Notes under the pieces: model-generated
Databases searched by the model: none
What the model saw: the letters and a program-made list of their open reading frames with translations, nothing else
Told to the model about the DNA's origin: nothing
Assembly: GCA_963819475.1 (NCBI GenBank)
Contig: CAWFWE010000001.1
Location: 310,001 to 374,000 of the forward strand
Source of the DNA: DASUAS01 sp963819475
GTDB lineage: Bacteria > Actinomycetota > Acidimicrobiia > IMCC26256 > DASPTH01
Length of the DNA: 64,000 nucleotides
Direction: 5' to 3'
Translations under genes and position numbers: made by a program
Part shown: piece by piece, positions 8,709-17,180 of the stretch
How the letters are laid out: each line of letters opens with the position of its first letter
Position numbering within the stretch: position 1 is the stretch's first letter

Positions 8709-9791
8709 GTGAGCGAGGAGCCCGCGGCCACCACGACACCGTGGCGCACGGATCCGCGCACGATCCAGGCACGCCTGGCCGCATGGGCCCGTCATGTCCA
8801 CGGTGACGACGCCGTCGTGACCGGCGTCGAAGCCCCCGACAGCGGGATGGCCAACGAGACCGTCCTGTTCACCCTCGACGGCGAACGGCTCGTGGCCCGC
8901 CTGACACCGGCGCCGGACTCCCCGTTTCCGACGTTCCGCACGTACGACCTCGAGTTCCAGTGCCGCGTGATGGACCTCGTGCGCACGCGCACGACGGTGC
9001 CGGTCCCGGACGTGGTCTACCTGGAGACGTCGGCCGAGTGGCTCCGGGTCCCGTTCCTCGTCACGCGGGCAGTCGACGGGGTCGTCGCCTCCGACAACCC
9101 GCCCTACCTGCTCGATCCGGGTGGTTGGTTCCTGCAGGGGACCCCGGAGCAGTGGAGGCGGTTCGAGCGATCGACGATCGACGTCTTCGTTCGGCTCCAC
9201 CAGATCAGGGACGACGGCGACGACACCGCGTTCCTGCACCTCGACGCGCCCGGCACGACGCCGCTGGCCCGCCAGGTCGCCGACCTACGCGCGTACTACG
9301 CCTGGGCGCGCGGCGCGCACACCGTCCCGATCCTCGAGCGTGGCATCGAGGTCGTCACCAAGACGATGCCGACCAACGACCGAAGCGTGCTCAACTGGGG
9401 CGACAGCAGGCCCGGGAACATCATCTACCGAGACTTCGAACCCACGCTCGTGCTCGACTGGGAGATGGCGACCATGGGCCCGCCCGAGGTCGACGTCGCC
9501 TGGACGACGTTCTTCCAGAAGTTCTTCGCCACCATGGCCGAGCAGTACGGCCTCCCGCCCGTTCCCGCCCTGTTCGACTCCGTCGAAACCGCGCTGACCT
9601 ACGAGCAGCTGGGCGGCGAGCACCTCGACGACCTGACCTGGTACGAGGCCTTGGCCGGCTGCCGGTTCGGGATCATCCTCTTGCGGATGGCCCAGCGCGG
9701 CGCGGCGTTCGGCACCCAAGACCTGCCGTCGAACCCGGACGACATGATCATGTTCGCGCCGCTGCTCGAGCAGCTGCTGAGCAGGCTCTGA
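8709..9791 (+). CDS. phosphotransferase family protein (APH/ACAD10 type)
   Basis: 360 residues with a protein-kinase-like aminoglycoside phosphotransferase fold. The N-lobe holds GMANETVLFTLDGERLVARL, the catalytic loop is LNWGDSRPGNIIYRD (Brenner-type motif with Trp-Gly-Asp in place of His-Gly-Asp), and the metal-binding loop is VLDWEMATMGPPEVDVAW. In actinobacteria these proteins are commonly found with acyl-CoA dehydrogenases and P450s, and are thought to phosphorylate hydroxylated acyl substrates (human ACAD10/11 analogy). The GTG start is one base from the P450 stop, so the two are probably co-translated. Confidence 0.85.
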   Translation: MSEEPAATTTPWRTDPRTIQARLAAWARHVHGDDAVVTGVEAPDSGMANETVLFTLDGERLVARLTPAPDSPFPTFRTYDLEFQCRVMDLVRTRTTVPVPDVVYLETSAEWLRVPFLVTRAVDGVVASDNPPYLLDPGGWFLQGTPEQWRRFERSTIDVFVRLHQIRDDGDDTAFLHLDAPGTTPLARQVADLRAYYAWARGAHTVPILERGIEVVTKTMPTNDRSVLNWGDSRPGNIIYRDFEPTLVLDWEMATMGPPEVDVAWTTFFQKFFATMAEQYGLPPVPALFDSVETALTYEQLGGEHLDDLTWYEALAGCRFGIILLRMAQRGAAFGTQDLPSNPDDMIMFAPLLEQLLSRL

Positions 9792-9831
9792 TGCCGACGG
9801 ATCGCAAGGTCGTCGCCGAGTCGGGGCTCTC

Positions 9832-10599
9832 GTGAGCGAGCGGTTCGCGGGACGCGTGGCGCTCGTCACGGGCGCCAGCACGGGCATCGGCGCCGCCGTC
9901 GTCGAGCGGCTCGTCGCGGAGGGCGCCGGTGTTGTCGCCTGTGCCCGCAACGAGCCCGCCGAGCCGTTCGCGGGCGACGTCACGTTCGTGACCGCCGACG
10001 TCACCAACGAAGCCGACATGGAGCGCGTCGTGGAGCGCGCGGTCGAGCGGCATGGTCGTGTCGACGTGGTCGTCGCCAACGCCGGCACCGGCGGCGCCGG
10101 CGCATGGCCCGAGGAGTCGACCACCGACTGGCAGGCGATCGTCGATCTCAATCTCAACGGCACCATGTTCACCTGCCGGGCGGCGTGGCCGCAGCTGGTC
10201 GACTCCGCCGGGGCGGTGGTCGTCGTGTCGTCGCTGTCGGCGGTGATGGGCGTCGGGGAAACCGAGCTCGAGCAGATGGGCGGGTTCCAGCCGTCGGCGT
10301 CCTACCAGGCGTCGAAAGCAGCGGTGGAGGGACTCACGATGCACCTGGCCGGGCGCGGCGGCGAGCACGGCGTGCGCGTCAACGCGGTACGACCGGGCCG
10401 GATCATGACCCCTCGTTGGGCCGAGCTGCTGGGTGAGGACGGCCTGTTCTGGTCGCACTACCAGCGGATCCAGCTGCTGAAGCGCCACGGTCGAGCGGAA
10501 GACGTCGCCGCCGCAGTGGCATTCCTCGCGTCGGACGACGCCGCGTTCATCACCGGCACCATCCTCAACGTCGACGGCGGCGCCGTCGCCAAGCTCTAG
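9832..10599 (+). CDS. short-chain dehydrogenase/reductase
   Basis: 255 residues, classical SDR. The N-terminal Rossmann motif VALVTGASTGIGAAV, VVANAGTGGAG, the catalytic serine in VVVSSLSAV, and YQASKAAVEG (YxxxK) are all present. The C-terminus FITGTILNVDGGAVAKL is also standard. It would act as an NAD(P)-dependent alcohol dehydrogenase or ketoreductase in the same catabolic run as the P450 and the phosphotransferase. GTG start, 40 bases after the preceding stop. Confidence 0.9.
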   Translation: MSERFAGRVALVTGASTGIGAAVVERLVAEGAGVVACARNEPAEPFAGDVTFVTADVTNEADMERVVERAVERHGRVDVVVANAGTGGAGAWPEESTTDWQAIVDLNLNGTMFTCRAAWPQLVDSAGAVVVVSSLSAVMGVGETELEQMGGFQPSASYQASKAAVEGLTMHLAGRGGEHGVRVNAVRPGRIMTPRWAELLGEDGLFWSHYQRIQLLKRHGRAEDVAAAVAFLASDDAAFITGTILNVDGGAVAKL

Positions 10600-10618
10600 C
10601 CATCACGGAAGGACATCC

Positions 10619-10654
10619 ATGACCGACCTCGACCACTCGGAGGTGCTGGGCTGA
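10619..10654 (+). CDS. 11-codon leader ORF coupled to next gene
   Basis: An ATG at 10619 with GGAAGGA six bases upstream opens an 11-residue frame (MTDLDHSEVLG). Its TGA shares an A with the ATG of the next gene (TGATG). The short ORF also contains GGAGGTG, which serves as ribosome binding site for 10654. This may be a translated leader that couples the downstream gene, or merely the residue of a lost longer gene. No attenuation hairpin was evident. Confidence 0.35.
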   Translation: MTDLDHSEVLG

Positions 10655-11772
10655 TGCTGACCCCCTTCGACGACTACCCCATCCACCCGTCGGCCGATCC
10701 GATCGCCCACCCCGCGACCGGTGATCCGAACCACTACGACCGCTACTGGTTCAACGGCCACCAGAAGGACGGCGAGTTCTACTTCGGCGCCGCGATGGGC
10801 CACTACCCGGTGCGCGGCGTCATCGATGCCGCCTTCAGCCTCGTGCGCAATGGCATCGAGCACTCCGTGTTCGCGTCGGGCAAGATGCCCGCCGAGCGCT
10901 CGACGGCCGTCGGCCCGATTCGCATCGAGGTCGTCGAGCCGATCCGCACCATCCGCTACGTCGTCGAACCCAACGAGCACGGCATCGAATGCGACCTGAC
11001 CTTCCGGGCCACGACCGTCGCCGTCGAGGAGCCGCGGCAGCGCACGATGTCACCGACGGGCATCCTGACCATGGACCACACCCGCCTGACGCAATGGGGG
11101 ACGTGGGAGGGCACGATCTCCGTCGACGGCGACGAGCTGCGCATCGACCCGAGCGAGGTGCCGGGCACACGCGACCGCTCGTGGGGCATGCGGCCGGTCG
11201 GTCAGCAGCTGGCGACCAACTGGGGTCGCCGCGACCCGCAGGCCTTCTGGCTGTGGGCGCCGTTGCACTTCGCCGACCGGTACACGCACTTGGCCCTCCA
11301 CGAGTATCCGGACGGCACGCGTTGGCTCGAGACGTCGCTGGTGCTCGACCCGCTCCCCGACGGCGCGGCCCCGTGGAGCACCGCGGGAGTGCGCGAGTGC
11401 CACGACCTTCGCTACGAGCTCGACTTCGAACCGGGCCGTCGCGAGATCAAGCGAGCGGACTTTTGGTTCGAGCACCCCGACGAAGGCGAAGTGCACATCG
11501 AACTCGAAAAGGTGTTCACCTTCCGCATGCGCGGCATCGGCTACAGCCATCCGTACTGGGGCCACGGCACCAGCCACGGTGACCTGGAGACCGGCCGAGA
11601 GTCGATCAAGCTCGACGACTTCGACCCGCTCGACTGGTCGTCGCTGCACCTCCAGAACCTGGTCGTCGCCCGCATGGGCGACCGCACCGGTGTCGGCGTG
11701 CTCGAGGAGGCGCACTTCGGCCCCCACGCCCCGAGCGGGCTGACCGGCTTCCTCGATGGTTTCGGTTCGTAG
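10654..11772 (+). CDS. unknown protein, DUF7064/AttH-like beta-barrel type
   Basis: 372 residues, rich in aromatic residues and predicted beta strands, with no signal peptide or membrane segment. The N-terminus YDRYWFNGHQKDGEFYFGAA, the central GTRDRSWGMRPVG and the repeated strand pattern resemble the lipocalin-like proteins near hydroxyneurosporene synthase/AttH that actinobacteria carry in catabolic loci (annotated DUF7064/7065). The biochemical role is unknown; enzymes of this fold hydrate or isomerise hydrophobic isoprenoid-like molecules. GGAGGTG sits eight bases before the ATG. It is last in the P450-kinase-SDR run before the solute-binding protein. Confidence 0.6.
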   Translation: MLTPFDDYPIHPSADPIAHPATGDPNHYDRYWFNGHQKDGEFYFGAAMGHYPVRGVIDAAFSLVRNGIEHSVFASGKMPAERSTAVGPIRIEVVEPIRTIRYVVEPNEHGIECDLTFRATTVAVEEPRQRTMSPTGILTMDHTRLTQWGTWEGTISVDGDELRIDPSEVPGTRDRSWGMRPVGQQLATNWGRRDPQAFWLWAPLHFADRYTHLALHEYPDGTRWLETSLVLDPLPDGAAPWSTAGVRECHDLRYELDFEPGRREIKRADFWFEHPDEGEVHIELEKVFTFRMRGIGYSHPYWGHGTSHGDLETGRESIKLDDFDPLDWSSLHLQNLVVARMGDRTGVGVLEEAHFGPHAPSGLTGFLDGFGS

Positions 11773-11890
11773 ATCCGCGGCCCCGTTGACTCGGGGCTAA
11801 ATATCTGACATCTTGACGGTAACAAACGTCTGACATTTCGCCGGTCAATCCTCTGTCCCGGCGCGTCAATCGCAGACCCCGGGGGGACCC
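11773..11890 (+). promoter_or_regulatory. intergenic leader of the solute-binding protein gene
   Basis: This 118-base gap holds two copies of TCTGACAT spaced about 25 bases apart (near 11804 and 11829), with TTGACGG between them. The direct repeats could be activator or repressor half-sites, and TTGACG a -35 element. No convincing -10 box follows at standard spacing. The gene begins with TTG and is preceded by a G-rich run. Confidence 0.3.
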
Positions 11891-13219
11891 TTGCGACCGA
11901 CCAAACCAGCCGTCCGCGTGCTCGGCGCGCTGGCGGTGCTCGCAGTCACGATCGTGTTGTTGCCGGCCACGGGGAGCGCAGCGGACGACACGCCCACCGC
12001 GACCGAGATCGGCGTCGACGCCAAGACGATCCACATCGCAACCGTTGCCGACGTCGACAACGCCATCGCCCCGGGAATCCTCCAGGGCGCCGTCGACGGC
12101 GTCACCGGTGCGGTGAAGTACATCAACGCCAACGGCGGCATCGGCGGCCGCAAGCTGGTCCTCGACTTCTACGACTCGAAGCTCAACCCGAACATTGCCC
12201 GCAACGGGATCATCAGCGCGTGCGAGAACGACTACGCGCTGGTCGGCGACGGGATGTTCCTGCTGTCGAGCTTCGATGACGCGATCAACTGCATCAACAA
12301 GGCGGGCCAGGCAGTCGGGCTTCCCGACATGCCTTCGGTCGCGACCAACTCGTTCCAGGCCTGCTCGACGGTGACGTTCGCGCCCGCCGGCAGCATCCTC
12401 GACTGCAGCACGGCGGGGCAGAACCCCGAGAAGTACACGGGCCAGGTCGGCGACTCGAAGTACTACGTGAAGAAGTACGGGCCTAAGCTCGAGGGACCGC
12501 TGATCGTGAGCAGCGACTCCGCCTCGACGCAGAAGTCGACCTCCGTGCTCGGCTTGCTGGCACAGAAGGGCGGGATCGACATCACCGACACCGTCCCGCA
12601 GAGCAGCCGAAACCCGCAGAGCGCCTACACCCCGGTCATCCAGAAGATGAAGACCGACGGTGACAACTACAACCTGTCGGGCACGCCCGTCGACAACGTC
12701 ATCTCCATGCGCCAGGAAGCACAGCTGCAGGGCCTCACCGACCCGAAGATCGTCTGGACCTGCCAGATCCAGTGCTATGACGCGAAGACCGTGGCCGCGG
12801 GCCAGGCCATGGCCAACACCCACATCGTCATGAACTTCCTGCCCTTCACCGAGACGAAGGCGAACAAGTCGCTCGCCAACTTCGTGAAGTACGTCGGCAA
12901 GGACAAGATCAACGGCTTCGCGGTGTGGGGGTGGGTCTCGACGCTGTTGTTCCAGCAGGCAGCCAACCAGGTGGTGAAGGATCACGGTGTCAACGGCCTG
13001 ACCCGGACCAACCTGCTCACCGCGCTGAAGAACACCCACAAGTTCGACGCCGGTGGCATGTGGGGGACGATGGACCCCGGCACCAAGGCGAACTCGCCGT
13101 GCTTCATGATCCTGAAGTTCGACGGCAGCAAGTACGTGCGTGAGTACCCGAGCAAGGCCGGCACCTTCGACTGCAAGGCGTCGAACCGCCAGACGGTCGA
13201 GCTCAGCTCGAGCGGCTGA
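11891..13219 (+). CDS. branched-chain-amino-acid-type ABC substrate-binding protein
   Basis: 442 residues, exported. The basic start RPTKPAVR is followed by a hydrophobic core (LGALAVLAVTIVLLPATGSA) and an AxA-like cleavage site. The mature part is a type I periplasmic binding fold (Leu/Ile/Val-binding type): IHIATVADVDNAIAPG, YINANGGIGGRKLVLDFYDS, ARNGIISACENDYALVGDG. It is clearly homologous to the protein at 49624, with the same GGIxGRK and NTHDFDA/NTHKFDA segments. No permease or ATPase genes are nearby, so it either uses components encoded elsewhere or acts as a sensor. It is TTG-started and separated from the upstream catabolic run. Confidence 0.85.
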   Translation: MRPTKPAVRVLGALAVLAVTIVLLPATGSAADDTPTATEIGVDAKTIHIATVADVDNAIAPGILQGAVDGVTGAVKYINANGGIGGRKLVLDFYDSKLNPNIARNGIISACENDYALVGDGMFLLSSFDDAINCINKAGQAVGLPDMPSVATNSFQACSTVTFAPAGSILDCSTAGQNPEKYTGQVGDSKYYVKKYGPKLEGPLIVSSDSASTQKSTSVLGLLAQKGGIDITDTVPQSSRNPQSAYTPVIQKMKTDGDNYNLSGTPVDNVISMRQEAQLQGLTDPKIVWTCQIQCYDAKTVAAGQAMANTHIVMNFLPFTETKANKSLANFVKYVGKDKINGFAVWGWVSTLLFQQAANQVVKDHGVNGLTRTNLLTALKNTHKFDAGGMWGTMDPGTKANSPCFMILKFDGSKYVREYPSKAGTFDCKASNRQTVELSSSG

Positions 13220-13244
13220 GCGCCGCTCGGAACGCTCACGGCGC
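13218..13244 (+). terminator. possible terminator hairpin after solute-binding gene
   Basis: GCGCCG and CGGCGC form a 6-bp stem with a 13-base loop, overlapping the stop codon and followed by CGGTTT. GAGCG/CGCTC could form an alternative stem. There is no long T-run, which is usual in high-GC actinobacteria. Confidence 0.3.
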
Positions 13245-13288
13245 CGGTTTCGCGGACGTCCTGATGCCGCGGTGTCTAGGCTGCGCGC

Positions 13289-13954
13289 ATGGCTGAGCAG
13301 GTGGTGTTCTGGTTCGATCCGTTGTGACCGTGGTGCTTCGTGACCTCGAAATGGGTCAACCAGCTGGTCGAGCTGGGTGAAGTGCAGGTCACTGACTGGC
13401 GAGGCTTCTCGCTGGAGCTGGTGAATGGGGGCGACGAGTCCATCGACGCGGCGGCCGAGCACCGCGCGGGGCCGGCGTTACGCACGGTGATCGCTGTGCG
13501 CCACGCCGCGGGCGGCGAGGCGGTCGGTCGCTTCTACCACGCGCTGGACATGCGGACGTGGGAAGGTTCCGAAGACGTGCGCAGTCCGGACACGCTACGC
13601 GGCGCACTTGCCGACGCGGGCCTGGACCCGTCGCTCTACGACGTGGCCCTGGCGGACCCGGGAACGTGGGATGAGGTCGTCGCCGGGCATCACGCGGTGG
13701 TCGAGGATCTCGGGGCGTTCGGGGTGCCGACGCTCCGTCTCGACGGTGGGCGAGGGCCGGGGATCTTCGGGCCGGTGATCAGTCGTGTGCCCTCTGATGC
13801 CGACGCAGTCGAGTTGTGGCGTCATGTCGCATGGCTCGTGCGTTCCGACAACTTCTGGGAACTCAAGCGCGACCGATCCGTCGATCCGGACCTCGAGGGA
13901 TACCGGCGGCGTAAGGCCGAACGTGAGGCACGCGCGTGCGAGAAAGAGGCCTGA
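13289..13954 (+). CDS. Rv2466c-family DsbA-fold oxidoreductase with in-frame TGA at the first active-site Cys (candidate selenoprotein)
   Basis: From ATG 13289 the frame reads MAEQVVFWFDPL-TGA-PWCFVTSKW and then stays open for 208 codons to 13954. The family (mycothiol-linked nitroreductase/DsbA-like Rv2466c, about 210-220 residues) has FWFDPLCPWCWITSRW at this place. The TGA (13325-13327) therefore stands exactly where the nucleophilic Cys of CPWC belongs, giving UPWC if read as selenocysteine. The rest matches the family to the end, including the GVPTLRLDGG strand, IFGPVISRVPSDADAVELW and FWELKRDR. A stem-loop just downstream resembles a bacterial SECIS element. If TGA is only a stop, translation would have to begin at GTG 13340, past the active site, giving a non-catalytic protein. 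Selenocysteine machinery is not in this window. A point mutation or base-call error (TGC/TGT to TGA) is the main alternative. Confidence 0.65.
13331..13362 (+). promoter_or_regulatory. candidate bacterial SECIS stem-loop
   Basis: Downstream of the TGA, UGACC (13341-13345) pairs with GGUCA (13354-13358). A U-G wobble extends it, leaving a loop CGAAAU with G in its second position. UGGU (13331-13334) pairs with ACCA (13359-13362) below a 6-base 5' bulge. The apical loop starts about 19-20 bases after the TGA. Known bacterial SECIS elements sit close behind the codon and carry a G early in a small apical loop, so this is compatible. The pairing was found by eye only and has not been scored. Confidence 0.4.
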
Positions 13955-13971
13955 GTACGCGCCCCTTGGAG

Positions 13972-14262
13972 TCAGTTCAGTCCCGGGTTCGAAGGACGCG
14001 GTTGTCTCACCGTCATGATCCGACTGTCGACTCGCTCGACGCCATGGCTGTACCTCGGGCGATACACGGGCGACCACCCGAGGACGACGGTCCCGGGCAC
14101 CGCCCCATCGCCGTCGGCGTCGCTCACCCAGGTCGGTGACTCGCTGGTGTTGTTCTGGAACATACGGGTCGCCATCTCGTCGGCTTCACGGCTGACAGCG
14201 CCCATGCCCAGGCACAGCACAAGGAGAACGAACACGGCGGCCACGATGGCCAGAGCAATCAC
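13972..14262 (-). CDS. small single-pass membrane protein, unknown
   Basis: 96 residues. The first 20 (MIALAIVAAVFVLLVLCLGM) form one hydrophobic helix. A polar region with a DADGDG acidic loop and a basic, aromatic stretch (PVYRPRYSHG) follows. No family is recognised. Codon use is compatible with coding and the frame has no better competitor, but no clear ribosome binding site was seen. It converges with the Rv2466c-like gene. Confidence 0.4.
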   Translation of the reverse strand: MIALAIVAAVFVLLVLCLGMGAVSREADEMATRMFQNNTSESPTWVSDADGDGAVPGTVVLGWSPVYRPRYSHGVERVDSRIMTVRQPRPSNPGLN

Positions 14263-14364
14263 GCGAGTACGCCATACCCGCGCAAGCCGTGCAGCAAACC
14301 CGTGTTTTCCCGCTATCCGAACAAATGGGCCAGAACATGCGACGGGGCTCCGCCGCGTGGCCGG

Positions 14365-15045
14365 TCATGCGCTACCCACGACGCCGTCGGGGATGTCGTG
14401 TTGGTAGAAGACGAAGGCACTCCGGCGGGGACTCGTGGTCGAGTTGCGTCCTCCCGCGTGGAAGAGGCGCGCGTCGCGCAGCAACAACGATCCCGCCGGA
14501 CCAACTGCGATGACTTCGCCGGGAATCGGAGCCTCAGTTCCGGGGATCGGAATCTCAGTAGCCCAAGGGACGCCGGACCGGTGCGAGCCGGGCAGAAGGC
14601 GGGTCGCGCCGTTGTCGGTCGTGAAGGCGTCGAGGTACCAGGTCGCGGTGATTCCCGGCACGGGCGTTGGGCCATGGTCCGGGTGATGGCGCTGCTCCCC
14701 GTGCCCGGGGCTCGGGTCGCGCAAGTCGATGCGTCCCACCTCAAAGGTCGAACCGAGGATGTGTACGGCAGCATCGAGCACGACGCGGTGGCGCCAGCAG
14801 AGTGCGAACACGTCGTTGTCGTTGTTGCCCTTCGCCCGCCGGGTTCCGAGTTCGTGCCGCCTCGATTCCGGGTCATCGGCAACGAGGCGCTCGAACTCCG
14901 CGTCGAGCAGCTCGACTTCCGCGTCGGAGAGGAGCGCAGGCACGACGACGAAGCCGTGTTCGTCGAGGGCTGCCAGTTCCTCTGTCGAGGCGCGCCGACC
15001 CAGTCCAATCTCCTCGACTCGGTCGAGGCGAATCTCGATCCCCAC
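14365..15045 (-). CDS. phytanoyl-CoA dioxygenase (PhyH) family protein
   Basis: About 226 residues from GTG 15045; the frame is open to 15348 but the extra part is Arg-rich and unlike the family. Visible are TEELAALDEHGFVVVPALLS at the N-terminus and the iron-binding HxD in HGEQRHHPDHGP. Downstream are YLDAFTTDNGATRLLPGSHR with the distal His, and the GPAGSLLLRDARLFHAGGRN strand with Arg for 2-oxoglutarate. These are Fe(II)/2-oxoglutarate oxygenases that hydroxylate lipids, acyl-CoAs or small metabolites. It is divergent from the GNAT gene at 15183. The start is uncertain because no good ribosome binding site is visible. Confidence 0.7.
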   Translation of the reverse strand: MGIEIRLDRVEEIGLGRRASTEELAALDEHGFVVVPALLSDAEVELLDAEFERLVADDPESRRHELGTRRAKGNNDNDVFALCWRHRVVLDAAVHILGSTFEVGRIDLRDPSPGHGEQRHHPDHGPTPVPGITATWYLDAFTTDNGATRLLPGSHRSGVPWATEIPIPGTEAPIPGEVIAVGPAGSLLLRDARLFHAGGRNSTTSPRRSAFVFYQHDIPDGVVGSA

Positions 15046-15182
15046 CGCGGCACTCTGGCTCAGACTGTCTGTTGCGAGCCAAACGGCCGAGCACCTGAGC
15101 TCAAGGCTGGCCCGCCCCGAACCCAGCCGCCATTCAAACAAGTAGCCCTGATGGAGGATCTCGCGCGGGGCATTCTGTACCG

Positions 15183-15725
15183 ATGGGTGTACCCGCCGTC
15201 GGGCTAGTGGTCCGGACAGAATCGGTGGGCGACCGCGACGCAATCTCCGAGGTTGTCGCTGGCGCGTTCGGATCACCGGTGGAAGCTCGGCTCGTCGAAG
15301 CCCTGCGGGAATCTCCCAGCTACGTTCCCGAATGGTCGCTCGTTGCAACGCTCGACGAACGCGTCGTGGGCCACGTCATGGTCACCTACGCACACCTGCG
15401 CGATGGCTCGGCGGAGCATCGCGTTGCGAGCCTCTCACCACTCTCCGTCGATCCGAATCACCAGCGTCGTGGCATCGGATCGACGTTGGTCCGGGCGATC
15501 ACGCCGATTGTCGACTCGGCGCAGGAACCCATGATCGTCCTGGAAGGAAGTCCGTGGTACTACCCGCGCTTCGGGTTCGAGTACGCAGTTCCTCTCGGCA
15601 TCACGATCAACCTGCCCGACTGGGCACCGGCTGAGGCTGCACAAGTGCTGCGTCTCAACCGATACGACTCCTCAATACGCGGGCACCTCATCTACCCGGC
15701 GGCCTTCGATGTCATCAGAGGCTGA
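15183..15725 (+). CDS. GNAT family N-acetyltransferase
   Basis: 180 residues, YhbS-like. The acetyl-CoA loop SVDPNHQRRGIGSTLVRA (Q/R-x-x-G-x-G/A) follows the beta-4 strand ASLSPLSV, and EGSPWYYPRFGFEYA is a typical substrate-side segment of this subgroup. It is cytosolic and would transfer acetyl from acetyl-CoA to an amine; the substrate is unknown. The ATG lies in the divergent gap shared with the PhyH gene. Confidence 0.8.
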   Translation: MGVPAVGLVVRTESVGDRDAISEVVAGAFGSPVEARLVEALRESPSYVPEWSLVATLDERVVGHVMVTYAHLRDGSAEHRVASLSPLSVDPNHQRRGIGSTLVRAITPIVDSAQEPMIVLEGSPWYYPRFGFEYAVPLGITINLPDWAPAEAAQVLRLNRYDSSIRGHLIYPAAFDVIRG

Positions 15726-15840
15726 GCGAGCCGCGCCCGAACTGCCGCGCCGGCCGGGCGGAGCAGGGATCCTGCGCCGGTGAGATCACGCCCGAACTTG
15801 GCGCGGGACTTTCTTCCAAACGAGAACGATCTGAGCACGA

Positions 15841-16002
15841 ATGAGCAAGGTTCGGTTCGAAGTCGAGCACGTGGACGTCGACGGCAACCGCGCCGTCATT
15901 CGTTGGCGCGTCCACGCCCAGAAGCCATACCGCGGCGTGAACCTCATACGGGTGCGCGACGGGAAGATCGTCGAGGATCTCGGCTACGGCAAGCGACCCT
16001 GA
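15841..16002 (+). pseudogene. truncated SnoaL-like (NTF2-fold) protein
   Basis: A 53-residue frame begins MSKVRFEVEHVDVDG and ends with GVNLIRVRDGKIVEDLGYGK. This is the last beta sheet of SnoaL-like NTF2-fold proteins (normally 120-150 residues). The N-terminal helices and the catalytic pocket are missing; an in-frame TGA lies only a few codons upstream. It is either a remnant or a very short derivative. A complete SnoaL-like protein is encoded at 37932. Confidence 0.5.
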
Positions 16003-16346
16003 GCGATACCCGAGGACCGGCCCGCTTGGCGCGGCTCCGCGAGCGTTCAGTCACGTCAGCTATCTACGAGCGCGAGCGTTCCTGCGATTCTCGAAACGGT
16101 CGCCGAGCGCACCCGTCAGGAGGTCAGCAATTGGTTCCGTGACGCGTCGACCCGCGTAGAACGGCTTGACCTCCTCGTGCGTCGGCTCGATCTTGATCAC
16201 CGACATTCCCAGCGCAACGCCCACAAACCTGCTTCTCGCCAAGCTCGCACCCCAAAGTCGTCTCGCCCGCAAAGCCGGGGCGAGGGCTACGAGACCACCG
16301 TGGACTTCCGAAAGCGAAGTTCGGATAGAGAACGTACGTTGTGTGG
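16003..16346. other. 344-base gap without a supported gene
   Basis: A minus-strand frame (16060-16272) contains SVIKIEPTHEEVKPFYAGRR and looks weakly protein-like, but has no recognised family and no ribosome binding site. The last 30 bases before 16347 include TAGAGA, a possible -10 for the YihY gene. Nothing else was found. Confidence 0.4.
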
Positions 16347-17180
16347 ATGGCGACCACGGGGTCAGGGACGCTGCGGTCCGTCGCCGCGAAGCTTCCGGTC
16401 CGCCTGCGGGAGCACAACCTCACGCTGGTTGCGGCTGGTGTCGGTTTCTACGCGTTCTTGGCGTTCGTGCCGTCCCTCATCGCCTTCATCTCGATCTACG
16501 GGCTCGTCGCCGACCCGAACGACGTGAAACGTCAAGTCAAGGACATCGCAGGCGCGCTCCCCAAAGAGGTCCAGTCCTTCCTCACATTCCAGCTCACCTC
16601 GATCATCAAGGCCAACACCGCCAGCGTTTCGATCACTTTGGTGGTCGCGATCGTGTTGGCCCTGTGGAGCGCGTCGGGCGGCATGGCGGCGCTCGTCACC
16701 GGTATCCACATCGCGCACGAACGGGACGAACCGAAGGGGTTCGCCACCAAGCGCGGCAAGGCGCTGGCACTGACACTCGGCGCGATCGTCTTCCTCAGCA
16801 TCGTCGTCTTCCTGACGTCGGTGCTTCCGTCGCTGTTGTCCGATGCCGGTGTCGGAGATGCCGGGCGCGTGACGTTCGACATTCTGCGCTGGCCGGTACT
16901 CGCGGTGGTCATGATCGTCGGAATCGGCGCGCTCTACCGATTCTCCGTGAAGGACGCCCCGCGCGGCTGGCTGGGCTTCGTGACCCCGGGCGCAGTCGTC
17001 GCGATGTTGGGTTGGCTGGTCGTATCGGCGTTGTTCGCCGTGTACACGGCGAACTTCGCGAGCTACAGCAAGACCTACGGAACGCTTGCGACGATCGTCG
17101 TGTTGCTGCTCTGGCTCTGGCTGAGCTCGCTCCTGGTGCTCATCGGCGCAGAAGTCGACGGGATCCGCGACACCGGCTGA
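16347..17180 (+). CDS. YihY/BrkB family inner-membrane protein
   Basis: 277 residues with about six hydrophobic segments. The opening LVAAGVGFYAFLAFVPSLIA is the family signature. LWSASGGMAALVTGIHIAH, RGWLGFVTPGAVVAMLGWLV and SYSKTYGTLATIVVLLLWLW are further conserved segments in the expected order. The C-terminus stops soon after LLVLIGAEVDG, so the polar tail is short. The proteins lie in the cytoplasmic membrane; their function is not settled, despite an old ribonuclease BN label. ATG 16347 was preferred over GTG 16341. Confidence 0.85.
   Translation: MATTGSGTLRSVAAKLPVRLREHNLTLVAAGVGFYAFLAFVPSLIAFISIYGLVADPNDVKRQVKDIAGALPKEVQSFLTFQLTSIIKANTASVSITLVVAIVLALWSASGGMAALVTGIHIAHERDEPKGFATKRGKALALTLGAIVFLSIVVFLTSVLPSLLSDAGVGDAGRVTFDILRWPVLAVVMIVGIGALYRFSVKDAPRGWLGFVTPGAVVAMLGWLVVSALFAVYTANFASYSKTYGTLATIVVLLLWLWLSSLLVLIGAEVDGIRDTG

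Noticed and set aside
13972..14000. tRNA T-loop-like GGGTTCGAAGG
   Set aside because: No pairing stem and no other tRNA arms nearby.
15829..15831. TGA upstream of the 53-codon SnoaL fragment as another selenocysteine codon
   Set aside because: The sequence before it does not resemble SnoaL proteins and no Cys is expected there.
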